Shown piece after piece: positions 1 through 7,811 of a stretch of DNA of 64,000 nucleotides. Source of the stretch: Amycolatopsis saalfeldensis (GTDB lineage Bacteria; Actinomycetota; Actinomycetes; Mycobacteriales; Pseudonocardiaceae); assembly GCF_900110575.1 (NCBI RefSeq), contig NZ_FOEF01000001.1, forward strand, positions 186,001-250,000, in the 5' to 3' direction. A model generated the notes under the pieces. It made no database searches, had not been told where the DNA came from, and saw nothing but the letters and a program-made list of their open reading frames with translations. Each line of letters starts with the position of its first letter. The stretch's first letter is position 1. Made by a program: the position numbers and the translations under genes.

Positions 1-1
1 C

Positions 2-550
2 CCGAGATGGGTGCTGGAGCGGCCGCGGCGGCCGCGCGTGATGCTGACGCTGGGCATCTCGAACCGGCAGGTGCTCGGCGTCGAGGAGACGTCGGTGGCC
101 GACCTGCTCGACGGCCTCGCGGACCTCGACGTCGAGGTGATCGCGACCCTCAACGCCGCGCAGCTGGCCACCGTGCCCAAGGTCCCGGACAACGTCCGCG
201 CCGTCGACTTCGTGCCGATGAACGAGCTGCTCGCGAGCTGCTCGGCGATCGTGCACCAGGGCGGCGGCGCGACGATCGGCAACGCCGTGGTCAACGGCGT
301 TCCGCAGCTCGTCATCCCCGGCACCACCTGGAGCGAGCGCGTCTCGGCGGTCGCGCAGGTCAAGCGCGGCAACGGGTTGCTGGTGGACCTGGAGGACGTC
401 ACGCCCGGCTCCGTGCGCGAAGGGATCCAGCGGCTGCTGGAAGAGCCGGGCTTCCGCGAGAGCGCGCTCGAGGTGCGCGACGAGATGCTGGCCACGCCGA
501 CGCTGGACGAGCTGGTGCCGGAGTTCGAACGGATCGCGCGATGCCGGTGA
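2..550 (+). CDS. Glycosyltransferase, UGT/macrolide type, C-terminal part (5' truncated by window edge)
   Basis: This is the C-terminal nucleotide-sugar-binding half of a GT-B glycosyltransferase of the UGT/antibiotic type. The frame is open to the left edge, so the N-terminal acceptor domain lies outside the window. The motif VHQGGGATIGNAVVNGVPQL is the conserved donor-binding signature, in which a His plus Gly-rich loop contacts the sugar nucleotide. It is followed by the usual GNGLLVDLEDVT helix region. The TGA stop at 548-550 lies inside the next gene, so the two are translationally coupled. By family, such enzymes decorate polyketides, glycopeptides or other aglycones, or inactivate macrolides. 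The acceptor cannot be told from this part. Confidence 0.85.
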   Translation, partial: PRWVLERPRRPRVMLTLGISNRQVLGVEETSVADLLDGLADLDVEVIATLNAAQLATVPKVPDNVRAVDFVPMNELLASCSAIVHQGGGATIGNAVVNGVPQLVIPGTTWSERVSAVAQVKRGNGLLVDLEDVTPGSVREGIQRLLEEPGFRESALEVRDEMLATPTLDELVPEFERIARCR

Positions 551-1656
551 AGCAGCGGCCGCACGCGATCCGGACCATCGGGTTCCTGATCGCGAGCTTC
601 CCGCTGCGGCTGCCGGCGTTCATCCTGACGCTGGTGTCGATAGTGCTCGGCGTCGCGACCACCATGCTGTGGGCCGGCATCCCGATCCTCATCGCCGCCA
701 CGTCCATCGCCCGCGGCTTCGCCGACCTCGAACGCCGCTGGGTGCGCACGATGCTCGGCATCGAGATCGCCGACCCGATCCGGCGCCCGCACGGGAACGG
801 GCTGCTGCAGACGTGGCAGACCCGGTTCATCGACCCCGTCACCTGGCGTGAGCTGGGGTTCGTGCTGCTGGCGCTGCCCTTGGGCATCTTCGAGTTCGTG
901 GCCGGGATCGTCTCGGTGGTGGTGCCGCCGTTCGGCATCTTCGTCGCGCCGCGGATCGGGGCGATGCACGGCGCGCTCTCGCTGTCGATGCTCGGCCCGG
1001 ACCGGACCGCGCAGCTGGAGGCGCGCACGCGCCAGCTCAAGGACTCGCGCGCCCGCGGTGTCGACGCCGTGGAGGCCGAGCGCCGGCGGATCGAACGCGA
1101 TCTGCACGACGGCGCGCAGCAGCGGCTGGTGGCCGTCGCGATGAGCCTCGGCCGCGCGCAGCTGAAGCTCGACACCGACAACCAGGCGGACGTGCGCGAA
1201 CTCATCGGCGCCGCGCACAGCGACGCCAAGCTCGCCGTCTCCGAGCTGCGCGACCTCGCGCGCGGGATCTACCCGCCGGTGCTGCAGGACCGCGGCCTCG
1301 ACGCGGCGCTGTCCTCGCTGACCGCGCGCATGCCGCTCCACGTGGACGTCGAGGTGACGGTGGAACCGCGGCCGCCCGCGCCGGTCGAGACCACGACGTA
1401 CTTCATCGTCAGCGAGACGCTCACCAACATCGCCAAGCACTCCGGCGCCGACCGCGCCTCGGTCCGGGTCACCCGCGACGCCGCCACCGTGGTCGTCGAG
1501 ATCATCGACAACGGCCACGGCGGCGCCTCGGTGCGCCCCGGCGGCGGGCTGGCCGGGCTGGCCGACCGGGCCGCCACCATCGACGGGGTGCTCACCGTGG
1601 TCAGCCCCGTGGGCGGGCCGACCGTGGTGCGCGCCGACCTGCCGGTCCGCTGGTGA
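541..1656 (+). CDS. Two-component sensor histidine kinase (NarL/DesK-type, HisKA_3)
   Basis: This 371-aa membrane sensor kinase has two hydrophobic N-terminal blocks (about residues 12-55 and 105-140) resembling the putative-sensor membrane domain. A HisKA_3 dimerisation helix follows, with RRRIERDLHDGAQQR and phospho-accepting His189. A HATPase domain comes next, with the N box around SETLTNIAKHSGA and the G boxes DNGHGG and GGLAGLADR. The start is the ATG at 541, which overlaps the glycosyltransferase by 10 nt; the frame is open further upstream, but that part is a shadow of the glycosyltransferase. Its cognate regulator follows 45 nt downstream. The signal is unknown, but the coupling to a glycosyltransferase suggests a link to a glycosylated product or to cell-envelope stress (inference). 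Confidence 0.9.
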   Translation: MPVKQRPHAIRTIGFLIASFPLRLPAFILTLVSIVLGVATTMLWAGIPILIAATSIARGFADLERRWVRTMLGIEIADPIRRPHGNGLLQTWQTRFIDPVTWRELGFVLLALPLGIFEFVAGIVSVVVPPFGIFVAPRIGAMHGALSLSMLGPDRTAQLEARTRQLKDSRARGVDAVEAERRRIERDLHDGAQQRLVAVAMSLGRAQLKLDTDNQADVRELIGAAHSDAKLAVSELRDLARGIYPPVLQDRGLDAALSSLTARMPLHVDVEVTVEPRPPAPVETTTYFIVSETLTNIAKHSGADRASVRVTRDAATVVVEIIDNGHGGASVRPGGGLAGLADRAATIDGVLTVVSPVGGPTVVRADLPVRW

Positions 1657-1701
1657 CCCCTCCGCCATCCGCTCAGCACCGAACCTCCCGAGGAGCACCC
1701 C

Positions 1702-2355
1702 ATGCGCGTCGTGATCGCCGAAGACTCCGTGCTGCTGCGCGCGGGTGTGCAGAGCCTGCTCGCCGACGTCGGCATCGAGACCGCCGCCGCCGTCGACAAC
1801 GGCGACGACCTGCTGGTCGCCATCCGCGAGCACCATCCCGACCTGGTGATCGCCGACGTCCGCATGCCCCCGACCTTCACCGACGAAGGCCTGCGCGCGG
1901 CTTTGGCCGCCCGTAAGGAGATCCCGGGCCTGCCGGTGCTGGTGGTCTCGCAGTACGTCGAGGGCAGCTACGCGGTCGACCTCATCGCCGAGGGCACCTC
2001 CGGCGTCGGCTACCTGCTGAAAGAACGCGTCGCCGACGTGGCCGACTTCCTGGAGTCCGTCCGCCGCGTGGCCGGCGGCGGCTCCGCCATCGACCCGGAC
2101 GTGGTCGCCCAGATGCTCTCCCGCAGCAAGGACCCGCTCGACGCGCTCACCGCCCGTGAGACCGAGGTCCTCGGCCTGATGGCCCAGGGCCTGTCCAACG
2201 CCGCGATCGCCAAGTCGCTGGTGGTGACCCAGGGCGCCGTGGAGAACCACATCAGCAACATCTTCGCCAAACTCGGCCTGGAAGCCAGCCGCGACGAGAA
2301 CCGCCGGATCCGCGCGGTGCTCACCTATTTGGACAGCACCGCCGTGCGGGCGTGA
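1702..2355 (+). CDS. NarL/FixJ-family response regulator
   Basis: This 217-aa response regulator has an N-terminal receiver domain (acidic pocket Glu7/Asp8, phospho-acceptor Asp52 in VIADVRMPP, and Lys in LLKERV). Its C-terminal LuxR-type helix-turn-helix shows LTARETEVLGLMAQGLSNAA and the recognition helix region VENHISNIFAKLGL. The SD sequence GAGGAG sits 6 nt upstream of the ATG. It is the expected DNA-binding partner of the kinase encoded just upstream. The kinase and regulator are adjacent in the usual order, so phosphotransfer between them can be inferred with confidence. The target promoters are not evident in the window. Confidence 0.92.
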   Translation: MRVVIAEDSVLLRAGVQSLLADVGIETAAAVDNGDDLLVAIREHHPDLVIADVRMPPTFTDEGLRAALAARKEIPGLPVLVVSQYVEGSYAVDLIAEGTSGVGYLLKERVADVADFLESVRRVAGGGSAIDPDVVAQMLSRSKDPLDALTARETEVLGLMAQGLSNAAIAKSLVVTQGAVENHISNIFAKLGLEASRDENRRIRAVLTYLDSTAVRA

Positions 2356-2438
2356 TTGACTGTCGAGAACGGCCGGCCGGCTCCGTCCCCGTGACAGCCG
2401 CGGCCACCAGGGCCGTACGACAGGAAGGACCGCCCGCC

Positions 2439-2894
2439 ATGGCCGTCGCCGAAGACCTCGACCGCGCGACCGACTCGGCCGACCCGGACTGGGGCTGGGT
2501 CGCCGAGCAGACCCGCACGTATCTGAACTCCGGCGGCACCGAGGGCCACGAGTCCGACGGCGTGTACTCGCTCGTGCTCGCCACCACCGGCCGCCGGAGC
2601 GGCGAGCCGCGTCGCACCTGCCTGATCTACGGCACCTCCGGCGAAGACTTCGTGGTGGTCGCCTCCAAGGGCGGCGCCGACGAGGACCCGCAGTGGTTCA
2701 AGAACCTCCAGGCCGAGCCCAGCGTCGGGGTGCAGGCCGGCACCCGCCGGTTCACCGCGCGCGCCCGCGTCGCCTCCCCGGACGAGCGCGGTCCCCTGTG
2801 GACGCTGATGACGCGGATCTTCCCGCTGTACGAGGAGTACGCGCAGAAGACCGACCGGGTGATCCCGATCGTCCTGCTCACTCCGCAGGCCTGA
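2439..2894 (+). CDS. Deazaflavin (F420)-dependent nitroreductase family protein
   Basis: This 151-aa protein belongs to the Ddn/nitroreductase split-barrel family of actinobacteria, which bind F420 or related cofactors. The diagnostic pattern is LVLATTGRRSGEPRRTCLIY followed by VVVASKGGADEDPQWFKNL and the beta strand with VGVQAGTRRF. The ATG at 2439 was chosen because AGGAAGGA lies 9 nt upstream; an in-frame upstream extension from 2352 has no such site. It is the only plus-strand gene between the response regulator and the convergent accE-pccB operon. The substrate is unknown. Family members reduce nitro compounds, quinones or enones. Confidence 0.87.
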   Translation: MAVAEDLDRATDSADPDWGWVAEQTRTYLNSGGTEGHESDGVYSLVLATTGRRSGEPRRTCLIYGTSGEDFVVVASKGGADEDPQWFKNLQAEPSVGVQAGTRRFTARARVASPDERGPLWTLMTRIFPLYEEYAQKTDRVIPIVLLTPQA

Positions 2895-2899
2895 CCGGC

Positions 2900-3079
2900 T
2901 CAGCGCGCCGCACGCCAGCTCGTCGCCACCTGGAACCGGCGCGGGCGCGGGACCAGCCGCGCGGGGAGAACCACGGTCTTGTCCGCGGCGGCGCCCACCG
3001 CGGACAGGACCGCGACCAGCGCCGCCAGCTCGGCGTCGTCCGGCGAACCGCGCACGATGCGCACCTCGGGCGCGCCCAT
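2900..3079 (-). CDS. accE: Acyl-CoA carboxylase epsilon subunit, small gene
   Basis: This 59-aa reading frame is easily missed. Its N-terminus, PEVRIVRGSPDDAELAALVA, is the hallmark of actinobacterial AccE/PccE epsilon subunits, and the basic, Trp-containing tail (FQVATSWRAAR) is also typical. Epsilon subunits bind the carboxyltransferase beta subunit and stimulate the acetyl/propionyl-CoA carboxylase complex that makes malonyl- and methylmalonyl-CoA. Its ATG overlaps the pccB stop in a TGATG arrangement, so it is translationally coupled to pccB. The neighbour fits the call exactly. No biotinylated alpha subunit gene lies in the window. Confidence 0.88.
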   Translation of the reverse strand: MGAPEVRIVRGSPDDAELAALVAVLSAVGAAADKTVVLPARLVPRPRRFQVATSWRAAR

Positions 3080-4653
3080 CAGACGGGCGGGTTCCCGTGC
3101 TTGCGCGCCGGGATGTCGGCGTGCTTGGTACGCAGCATGGCGAGCGCGCGGATCAGCAGCGACCGCGTCTCGGCCGGCTCGATCACGTCGTCCACGAGAC
3201 CGCGTTCGGCCGCGTAGTACGGGTGCATCAGCTCGGTCCGGTACTCCTTGATCTTGAGGCGCCGCATGGCTTCCGGATCGTCGGCGGCCTTGATCTCGCG
3301 GCGGAAGATCACGTTCGCCGCGCCCTCCGCGCCCATCACCGCGATCTCGTTCGTCGGCCAGGCCAGGGAGACGTCCGTGCCGATCGAGCGCGAGTCCATC
3401 ACGATGTACGCGCCGCCGTAGGCCTTGCGCAGGATCAGCTGGACCCGCGGCACCGTGGCGTTGCAGTAGGCGTACAGCAGTTTCGCGCCGTGGCGGATGA
3501 TGCCGCCGTGCTCCTGGTCGACGCCGGGCAGGAAGCCGGGCACGTCCACGAGCGTCACGAGCGGGATGTTGAACGCGTCGCAGGTCTGCACGAACCGCGC
3601 GGCCTTCTCACTGGCCTCGATGTCGAGCACCCCGGCCAGCATGGCCGGCTGGTTCGCGACGATGCCGACCACGTGGCCGTCCAGCCGGGCCAGCGCGCAC
3701 ACCACGTTCTTCGCCCAGCCCGCGTGCACCTGGAGGAACTCGCCGTCGTCGACGATCTCTTCGAGCACGCTGCACATGTCGTACGCGCGGCTCGAATCGG
3801 TGGGCACCAGGTCGAGCAGGCGGTCGGTGCGGCGGTCGGCCGGATCGCCGGCCGGCTCGTGCGGCGGGGCCTCGTTGTTGTTGGACGGCAACAGGGAAAG
3901 CAGGTACCGCACGTCTTCGAGGCAGCTCGGCTCGTCGTCGTAGACGAACGCGGCCACGCCGGAGGTCGCGGCGTGCACGTCGGCGCCGCCCAGGCCGTTC
4001 TGCGTGATCTCCTCGCCGGTCACCGCCTGCACCACGTCCGGGCCGGTGATGAACATCTGCGAGGTTTCGCGGACCATGAACACGAAGTCCGTCAACGCCG
4101 GCGAATACGCCGCGCCGCCCGCGCACGGGCCGAGCATCACGGAGATCTGGGGGATCACGCCGGAGCACCGGGTGTTGCGCCGGAAGATGCCGCCGTAGCC
4201 GGCGAGCGCGGTCACGCCCTCCTGGATCCGGGCGCCGGCGCCGTCGTTGAGGGAGACCAGCGGGGCGCCCGCGGCCTCGGCCAGGTCCATCACCTTGTGG
4301 ATCTTCTGCGCGTGCGCCTCGCCCAGCGCGCCGCCGAAGATACGGAAGTCGTGGGCGTAGACGAACACGGTGCGGCCGTGCACGGTCCCCCAGCCGCAGA
4401 CGACGCCGTCGGAGTACGGGCGGCGGTGCTCCAGCCCGAACCCGGTGGCGCGGTGGCGGCGCAGGGACTCGAGCTCGGTGAACGTGCCGGGGTCGAGCAG
4501 CAGCTCGATGCGCTCGTGCGCGGTCAGCTTGCCGCGTTCGTGCTGCCGGAGCGTCGCGACGTCGTCGGGCCCGCGCCGCGCCTCTTCCTTGATCTCGCGA
4601 AGTTCCCCGAGCCGGTTGCCGAAAGCGCCTTCGACGGCCAGTGCCTCAGACAT
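3079..4653 (-). CDS. pccB: Propionyl/acetyl-CoA carboxylase beta (carboxyltransferase) subunit
   Basis: This 524-aa full-length carboxyltransferase subunit moves the carboxyl group from carboxybiotin to propionyl- or acetyl-CoA. The N-terminal crotonase-like half has HERGKLTAHERIELLLDPG, then AGAPLVSLNDGAGARIQEG and LGPCAGGAAYSPALTDFV. The C-terminal half has LVTLVDVPGFLPGVDQEHGG and RKAYGGAYIVMDS, which line the oxyanion-forming active site. The start at 4653 (MSEAL) was preferred over an in-frame ATG 24 nt upstream because GGGGCGGG lies just before it. It overlaps the thioesterase gene by 8 nt and accE by 1 nt. The operon could supply extender units to polyketide synthesis (inference). Confidence 0.93.
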   Translation of the reverse strand: MSEALAVEGAFGNRLGELREIKEEARRGPDDVATLRQHERGKLTAHERIELLLDPGTFTELESLRRHRATGFGLEHRRPYSDGVVCGWGTVHGRTVFVYAHDFRIFGGALGEAHAQKIHKVMDLAEAAGAPLVSLNDGAGARIQEGVTALAGYGGIFRRNTRCSGVIPQISVMLGPCAGGAAYSPALTDFVFMVRETSQMFITGPDVVQAVTGEEITQNGLGGADVHAATSGVAAFVYDDEPSCLEDVRYLLSLLPSNNNEAPPHEPAGDPADRRTDRLLDLVPTDSSRAYDMCSVLEEIVDDGEFLQVHAGWAKNVVCALARLDGHVVGIVANQPAMLAGVLDIEASEKAARFVQTCDAFNIPLVTLVDVPGFLPGVDQEHGGIIRHGAKLLYAYCNATVPRVQLILRKAYGGAYIVMDSRSIGTDVSLAWPTNEIAVMGAEGAANVIFRREIKAADDPEAMRRLKIKEYRTELMHPYYAAERGLVDDVIEPAETRSLLIRALAMLRTKHADIPARKHGNPPV

Positions 4654-4682
4654 GGGCCCGCCCCTGGTCTGAGGCACTGGCC
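4636..4682 (-). promoter_or_regulatory. Perfect 16-bp inverted repeat enclosing the pccB ribosome-binding site
   Basis: The arms at 4636-4651 and 4667-4682 are perfectly complementary, separated by a 15-nt loop. Read on the minus-strand transcript, the loop holds the GGGGCGGG Shine-Dalgarno and the AU of the pccB start codon, and the G of AUG is the first paired base of the 3' arm. The 5' arm encodes the end of the thioesterase and the 3' arm encodes the first residues of PccB. The structure could gate pccB translation on passage of ribosomes through the thioesterase stop. The fold and function are inferred. Confidence 0.6.
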
Positions 4683-5425
4683 AGCCGATCCGCCAGGCGC
4701 CGCAGGATCACGTCCTGGTGCCGGGTCAGGAAGAAGTGCCCGCCGGACAGCGGCACCAGCTCGAACTCCGCGGTGGTGTGGCCGGCCCAGGAGGCGACCT
4801 CGTCCACGGACGCCACCGGGTCCTCGGTCCCGGTGAACGCCACCACCGGCGTCGACAGGGGGCTGCCCGCGGTGTCGCGGTAGGTCTCGACCGCGCGATA
4901 GTCGTTGCGCACCACCGGCAGGATCATGCGGACCACGTCCTCGTCGCCCAGCAGGTCCATCTCGGTGCCGCTCAGGCGGCGCAGTTCGGTGATGACGCCG
5001 TCGTCGGTCCGGGTGTGCACGCTTTCGTCGCGCTGCCGGGAGGGCGCGCGCCGCCCGGAGACGAACAGCGCCTCCGCGGGGGTGCCTGCTTGTTCGAGCC
5101 GGCGCGCCACCTCGTAGGCGACCATCGCGCCCATGCTGTGGCCGAACAACGCCAGCGGCCGGTCGTCCTTGTCGCGCAGCAGCTCGGCGACCCGGTCGGC
5201 GATCGCGCCGATGCTGGTCAGGAACGGCTCGTGCCGCCGGTCCTGCCGCCCCGGGTACTGCACGGCGAGCACCTCGACGCCCGGCGCGAGCGACCGTGAG
5301 AGGGGGAAGTAGAACGTGGCCGAGCCACCGGCGTGCGGCAGGCACACCAGCCTGGCCTTCGCTTCGGGCGAGGGGTGGAACCGGCGGAACCAGTTCTCCT
5401 CGGCGTCCTCGGAACTTCCGGCCAT
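4646..5425 (-). CDS. Type II thioesterase (RifR/GrsT-like alpha/beta hydrolase)
   Basis: This 259-aa thioesterase is of the stand-alone type that removes aberrant acyl groups from polyketide or peptide synthetase carrier proteins. It has LVCLPHAGGSATFYFPLSRS at residues 26-45, the nucleophile elbow GHSMG (Ser97), PGRQDRRHEPF, and the catalytic His in SGGHFFL near the C-terminus. The ATG at 5425 is preceded by GGTGGGA; an in-frame TTG 63 nt upstream would add an unusual extension. It is the first gene of the thioesterase-pccB-accE operon. No synthetase lies in the window, so this may be the edge of a biosynthetic locus or a general housekeeping editor. Confidence 0.88.
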   Translation of the reverse strand: MAGSSEDAEENWFRRFHPSPEAKARLVCLPHAGGSATFYFPLSRSLAPGVEVLAVQYPGRQDRRHEPFLTSIGAIADRVAELLRDKDDRPLALFGHSMGAMVAYEVARRLEQAGTPAEALFVSGRRAPSRQRDESVHTRTDDGVITELRRLSGTEMDLLGDEDVVRMILPVVRNDYRAVETYRDTAGSPLSTPVVAFTGTEDPVASVDEVASWAGHTTAEFELVPLSGGHFFLTRHQDVILRRLADRLASASDQGRAHV

Positions 5426-5588
5426 GTTGTCCCACCGCCTGTTCGTCTCACGGACCAGGGACAGCCCGCCCCGGCGCCTTCCCGACAAGCCACGCTAGCC
5501 CGGCGCGACACCGCGGAACGACCCCTAACTGCCCCCTAGCCAACACACTCCATTGTGGACTGTCCAGCCGGTGATCTAGGGTGACCGC

Positions 5589-6449
5589 ATGACCCCGACC
5601 TTCGTGCTCGTCCACGGCTCCTACGGCAACGGCCAGTACTACGCCCCGCTGCAGCGTGAGCTGGCGCTGCTCGGCCACCGTTCGCTGGCCGTCGACCTGC
5701 CCGGGCACGGGAACGGCGGCGGGTTCTCGGCGGCGTACCAGACACAGGACCTGGCGGCCTTCGCCGAGGAGCCGTCGCCGCTCGCCGGCGTCACGCACGC
5801 CGACGGGGTCGCGCACGTGATCGACGTCGTCCGGCGGGCCCACGAGCACGGGCCGGTGGTGCTGGTCGGCCACAGCCGCGGCGGGCTCGTGCTGACGAGT
5901 GTCGCGAACGCGGTGCCGGAGCTGCTGGAACGGGTCGTGTACGTGTCGGCTTGGTGCTGCGTGGCCAGCACATCAGGTGGGTACGCGAGCGGTCCCGAGT
6001 ACGCGTCGAGCGCGCTGATGGACGTCGAGGGCCTGGTGGTCGGGGACCCGGCGAAGCTCGGCGCGTTGCGGATGAACTGGCGGACCACCGACCCGGCGCT
6101 GCTGGCCACGCTGAAGCGCGCGCTGCTCGCCGACGGCACGGACAACGAGTTCTACGCCTTCCTCGCCACCCTCGAACCGGACGAGAACCTCGACGCGGGC
6201 ACTGACCGCGCCGAGGCGGACACCTGGGGCCGCGTGCCGCACAGCTACGTGCGGCTGACCGGCGACCTGAGCGTCCCGCTCGCCCTGCAGGACCGGTTCA
6301 TCAAGGAGGCCGACGCGCTCACCCCCGGCCGCCCGTTCGACGTGTTTTCCCTGGACAGCAGCCACCTGCGCGCACTGGTGCGGCCGTCGGAGCTGGCGGG
6401 GATCCTGGCCGGGCGCCTCACACCCCGGTCGACGAGCCCGGCCGGATGA
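5589..6449 (+). CDS. Alpha/beta hydrolase
   Basis: This 286-aa serine hydrolase resembles the EstC/salicylate-esterase-like alpha/beta fold. The N-terminus FVLVHGSYGNGQYY carries the oxyanion-hole HG, the motif GHSRGG holds the nucleophilic Ser, and a late DSSHLRALVRP supplies the likely catalytic His. There is no signal peptide, so it is cytoplasmic. It is divergent from the thioesterase operon. Its 3' end overlaps the convergent membrane-protein gene by 32 nt, an unusually deep convergent overlap. The natural substrate is unknown; small esters or lactones are plausible from family knowledge. Confidence 0.85.
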   Translation: MTPTFVLVHGSYGNGQYYAPLQRELALLGHRSLAVDLPGHGNGGGFSAAYQTQDLAAFAEEPSPLAGVTHADGVAHVIDVVRRAHEHGPVVLVGHSRGGLVLTSVANAVPELLERVVYVSAWCCVASTSGGYASGPEYASSALMDVEGLVVGDPAKLGALRMNWRTTDPALLATLKRALLADGTDNEFYAFLATLEPDENLDAGTDRAEADTWGRVPHSYVRLTGDLSVPLALQDRFIKEADALTPGRPFDVFSLDSSHLRALVRPSELAGILAGRLTPRSTSPAG

Positions 6450-6879
6450 TCATCAGCACGGTCACCACGGCCCACAGCAGGTTGAACACCCCGGTGACCA
6501 TGCCCAGCCGGGCCGCGAGACGGCGGGTGTCGACAGCGGTCGCGACGCCGCCACCAGGCTCGGCTTCGGGCTCGGCGAGCGCCGCGCGCTGCCCGGGCAG
6601 GACCAGCAGCGCCAGCACGGCCGCCGCGACGGCCGTCAGCCCGATGGACACCAGCACCCAGGTGTCACCGGTGACGTGCATGGTGCCCGCGACGGCGAAC
6701 CCGAACAGCGGCACCGCGATGCCCACCCACGCGTACACCCGGCAGATGCGGTAAAGCAGCCGCAGCGTGCCGGTGTCGCCGCGCTTGAGGGCGGCGGGGA
6801 ACATGCTGGCGGCCACGGCCACGGGCCCGACGGCGAGAATCGCCGCCAGCACGTGGATCGACAGGAAGACTTTGCTCAC
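6418..6879 (-). CDS. Predicted four-helix integral membrane protein (DUF2269-like)
   Basis: This 153-aa protein has four hydrophobic segments: about residues 4-28 (VFLSIHVLAAILAVGPVAVA), 47-68, 74-99 and 129-148. The pattern of a His in the first helix followed by short charged loops resembles the DUF2269/YphA-type predicted membrane proteins, but the assignment is tentative. The GTG at 6879 starts just before the first helix; upstream codons in this frame are a shadow of the acetyltransferase region. It overlaps the convergent hydrolase gene. No function can be named. Confidence 0.7.
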   Translation of the reverse strand: MSKVFLSIHVLAAILAVGPVAVAASMFPAALKRGDTGTLRLLYRICRVYAWVGIAVPLFGFAVAGTMHVTGDTWVLVSIGLTAVAAAVLALLVLPGQRAALAEPEAEPGGGVATAVDTRRLAARLGMVTGVFNLLWAVVTVLMIIRPGSSTGV

Positions 6880-6973
6880 GAACGAGCACGCTAGCCCCGC
6901 CGCCGGCCCGCCCGGAACCGGCTCGTCCGCCTCGTTCCGCCGGATTCTCGCCACCAGCCCGGAAAACGTCCGA

Positions 6974-7672
6974 TCAGGACTCGCCGGGTACTCGGACGGC
7001 GGAGAAGACCAGCTCCCGGCGGAGCCGGAACCCGAGCGTCTCGTACAGGCGGATGGCATGGACGTTGGACGCCGCCGCATGCAGGAACGGCGTCTCGCCC
7101 CGGTCCCGGATCCCGGCGCCGACCGCGCGCACGAGCCGGGCGGCCAGCCCGCGCCCGCGGAAGGCCGGATCGGTGCACACGGCACTGATTTCGGTCCATC
7201 CGGGCGGATGCAGCCGTTCCCCGGCCATGGCGACGAGCGCGCCCTCATACCGGAGGCCCAGGTAGGCGCCCAGCAGGACCGTCCGCGCCAGGAACGGCCC
7301 GGGCTGGGTCTTGGCGACGAGTTCGAGCATCTCCGGCACGTCGGCCTCGCCCAGCCGCGCGACGGTGAACTCCCCGGCGGTCAACGCCTCGGTCACCAGG
7401 CCGGAGCCGTCCATCTGGACGCCCGGTATGTCCTGCAGCCGGGTCCACCCTTCCGGCGGCGCCGCCGGCCCCCCGACGGTCACCACCGTCGCGCCGGGCC
7501 CGGCCAGATCGGCGATGTCCTGCCAGAGGTGCTCGTCCGGGGCGTCGGGGACGGCGAGGAACGGGCTGACGTCCACGGGATACCGCAGCACCTGGCCCTT
7601 CTGCTCGGCGAAGTCCGCGTGTGGCCCCGTGAGGGCCGCCCACACCGGGTTGTCCAGCGGCGACGAACTCAT
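6974..7672 (-). CDS. GNAT-family N-acetyltransferase (FR47-like)
   Basis: This 232-aa GNAT protein has a variable N-terminal half (starting MSSSPLDNPVWAAL) and a C-terminal acetyl-CoA domain. The domain contains ISAVCTDPAFRGRGLAARLV, the pyrophosphate-binding loop (R/Q-x-x-G-x-G/A), followed by HAAASNVHAIRLYETLGF. It resembles FR47-like GCN5 acetyltransferases. The ATG at 7672 is preceded by a purine-rich GGCAGGCAGG; an ATG 12 nt upstream is an alternative. It lies 114 nt downstream of the LLM oxidoreductase on the same strand, separated from it by a long hairpin. The substrate is unknown. Confidence 0.86.
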   Translation of the reverse strand: MSSSPLDNPVWAALTGPHADFAEQKGQVLRYPVDVSPFLAVPDAPDEHLWQDIADLAGPGATVVTVGGPAAPPEGWTRLQDIPGVQMDGSGLVTEALTAGEFTVARLGEADVPEMLELVAKTQPGPFLARTVLLGAYLGLRYEGALVAMAGERLHPPGWTEISAVCTDPAFRGRGLAARLVRAVGAGIRDRGETPFLHAAASNVHAIRLYETLGFRLRRELVFSAVRVPGES

Positions 7673-7763
7673 CCTGCCTGCCATTCCGTGCTCGGGGATC
7701 CCGATCCAGGATGCGTTCGGCGCGGGGCCCGCCGCCACCGGATCCCACCTGGTGGGCCCCACC

Positions 7764-7811
7764 GCTCGTGAGTGTTCAGGACGGTTCTAAGCGTCGTGAA
7801 CACTCACGAGC
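7764..7811 (-). terminator. Long perfect stem-loop at the end of the LLM oxidoreductase gene
   Basis: A 15-bp perfect inverted repeat has arms GCTCGTGAGTGTTCA (7764-7778) and its complement (7797-7811), with an 18-nt loop that includes the LLM gene stop codon. It sits between two genes on the same strand and could terminate or attenuate transcription, or stabilise the 3' end. There is no U-tract, so a classical rho-independent terminator is not certain. Confidence 0.5.
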
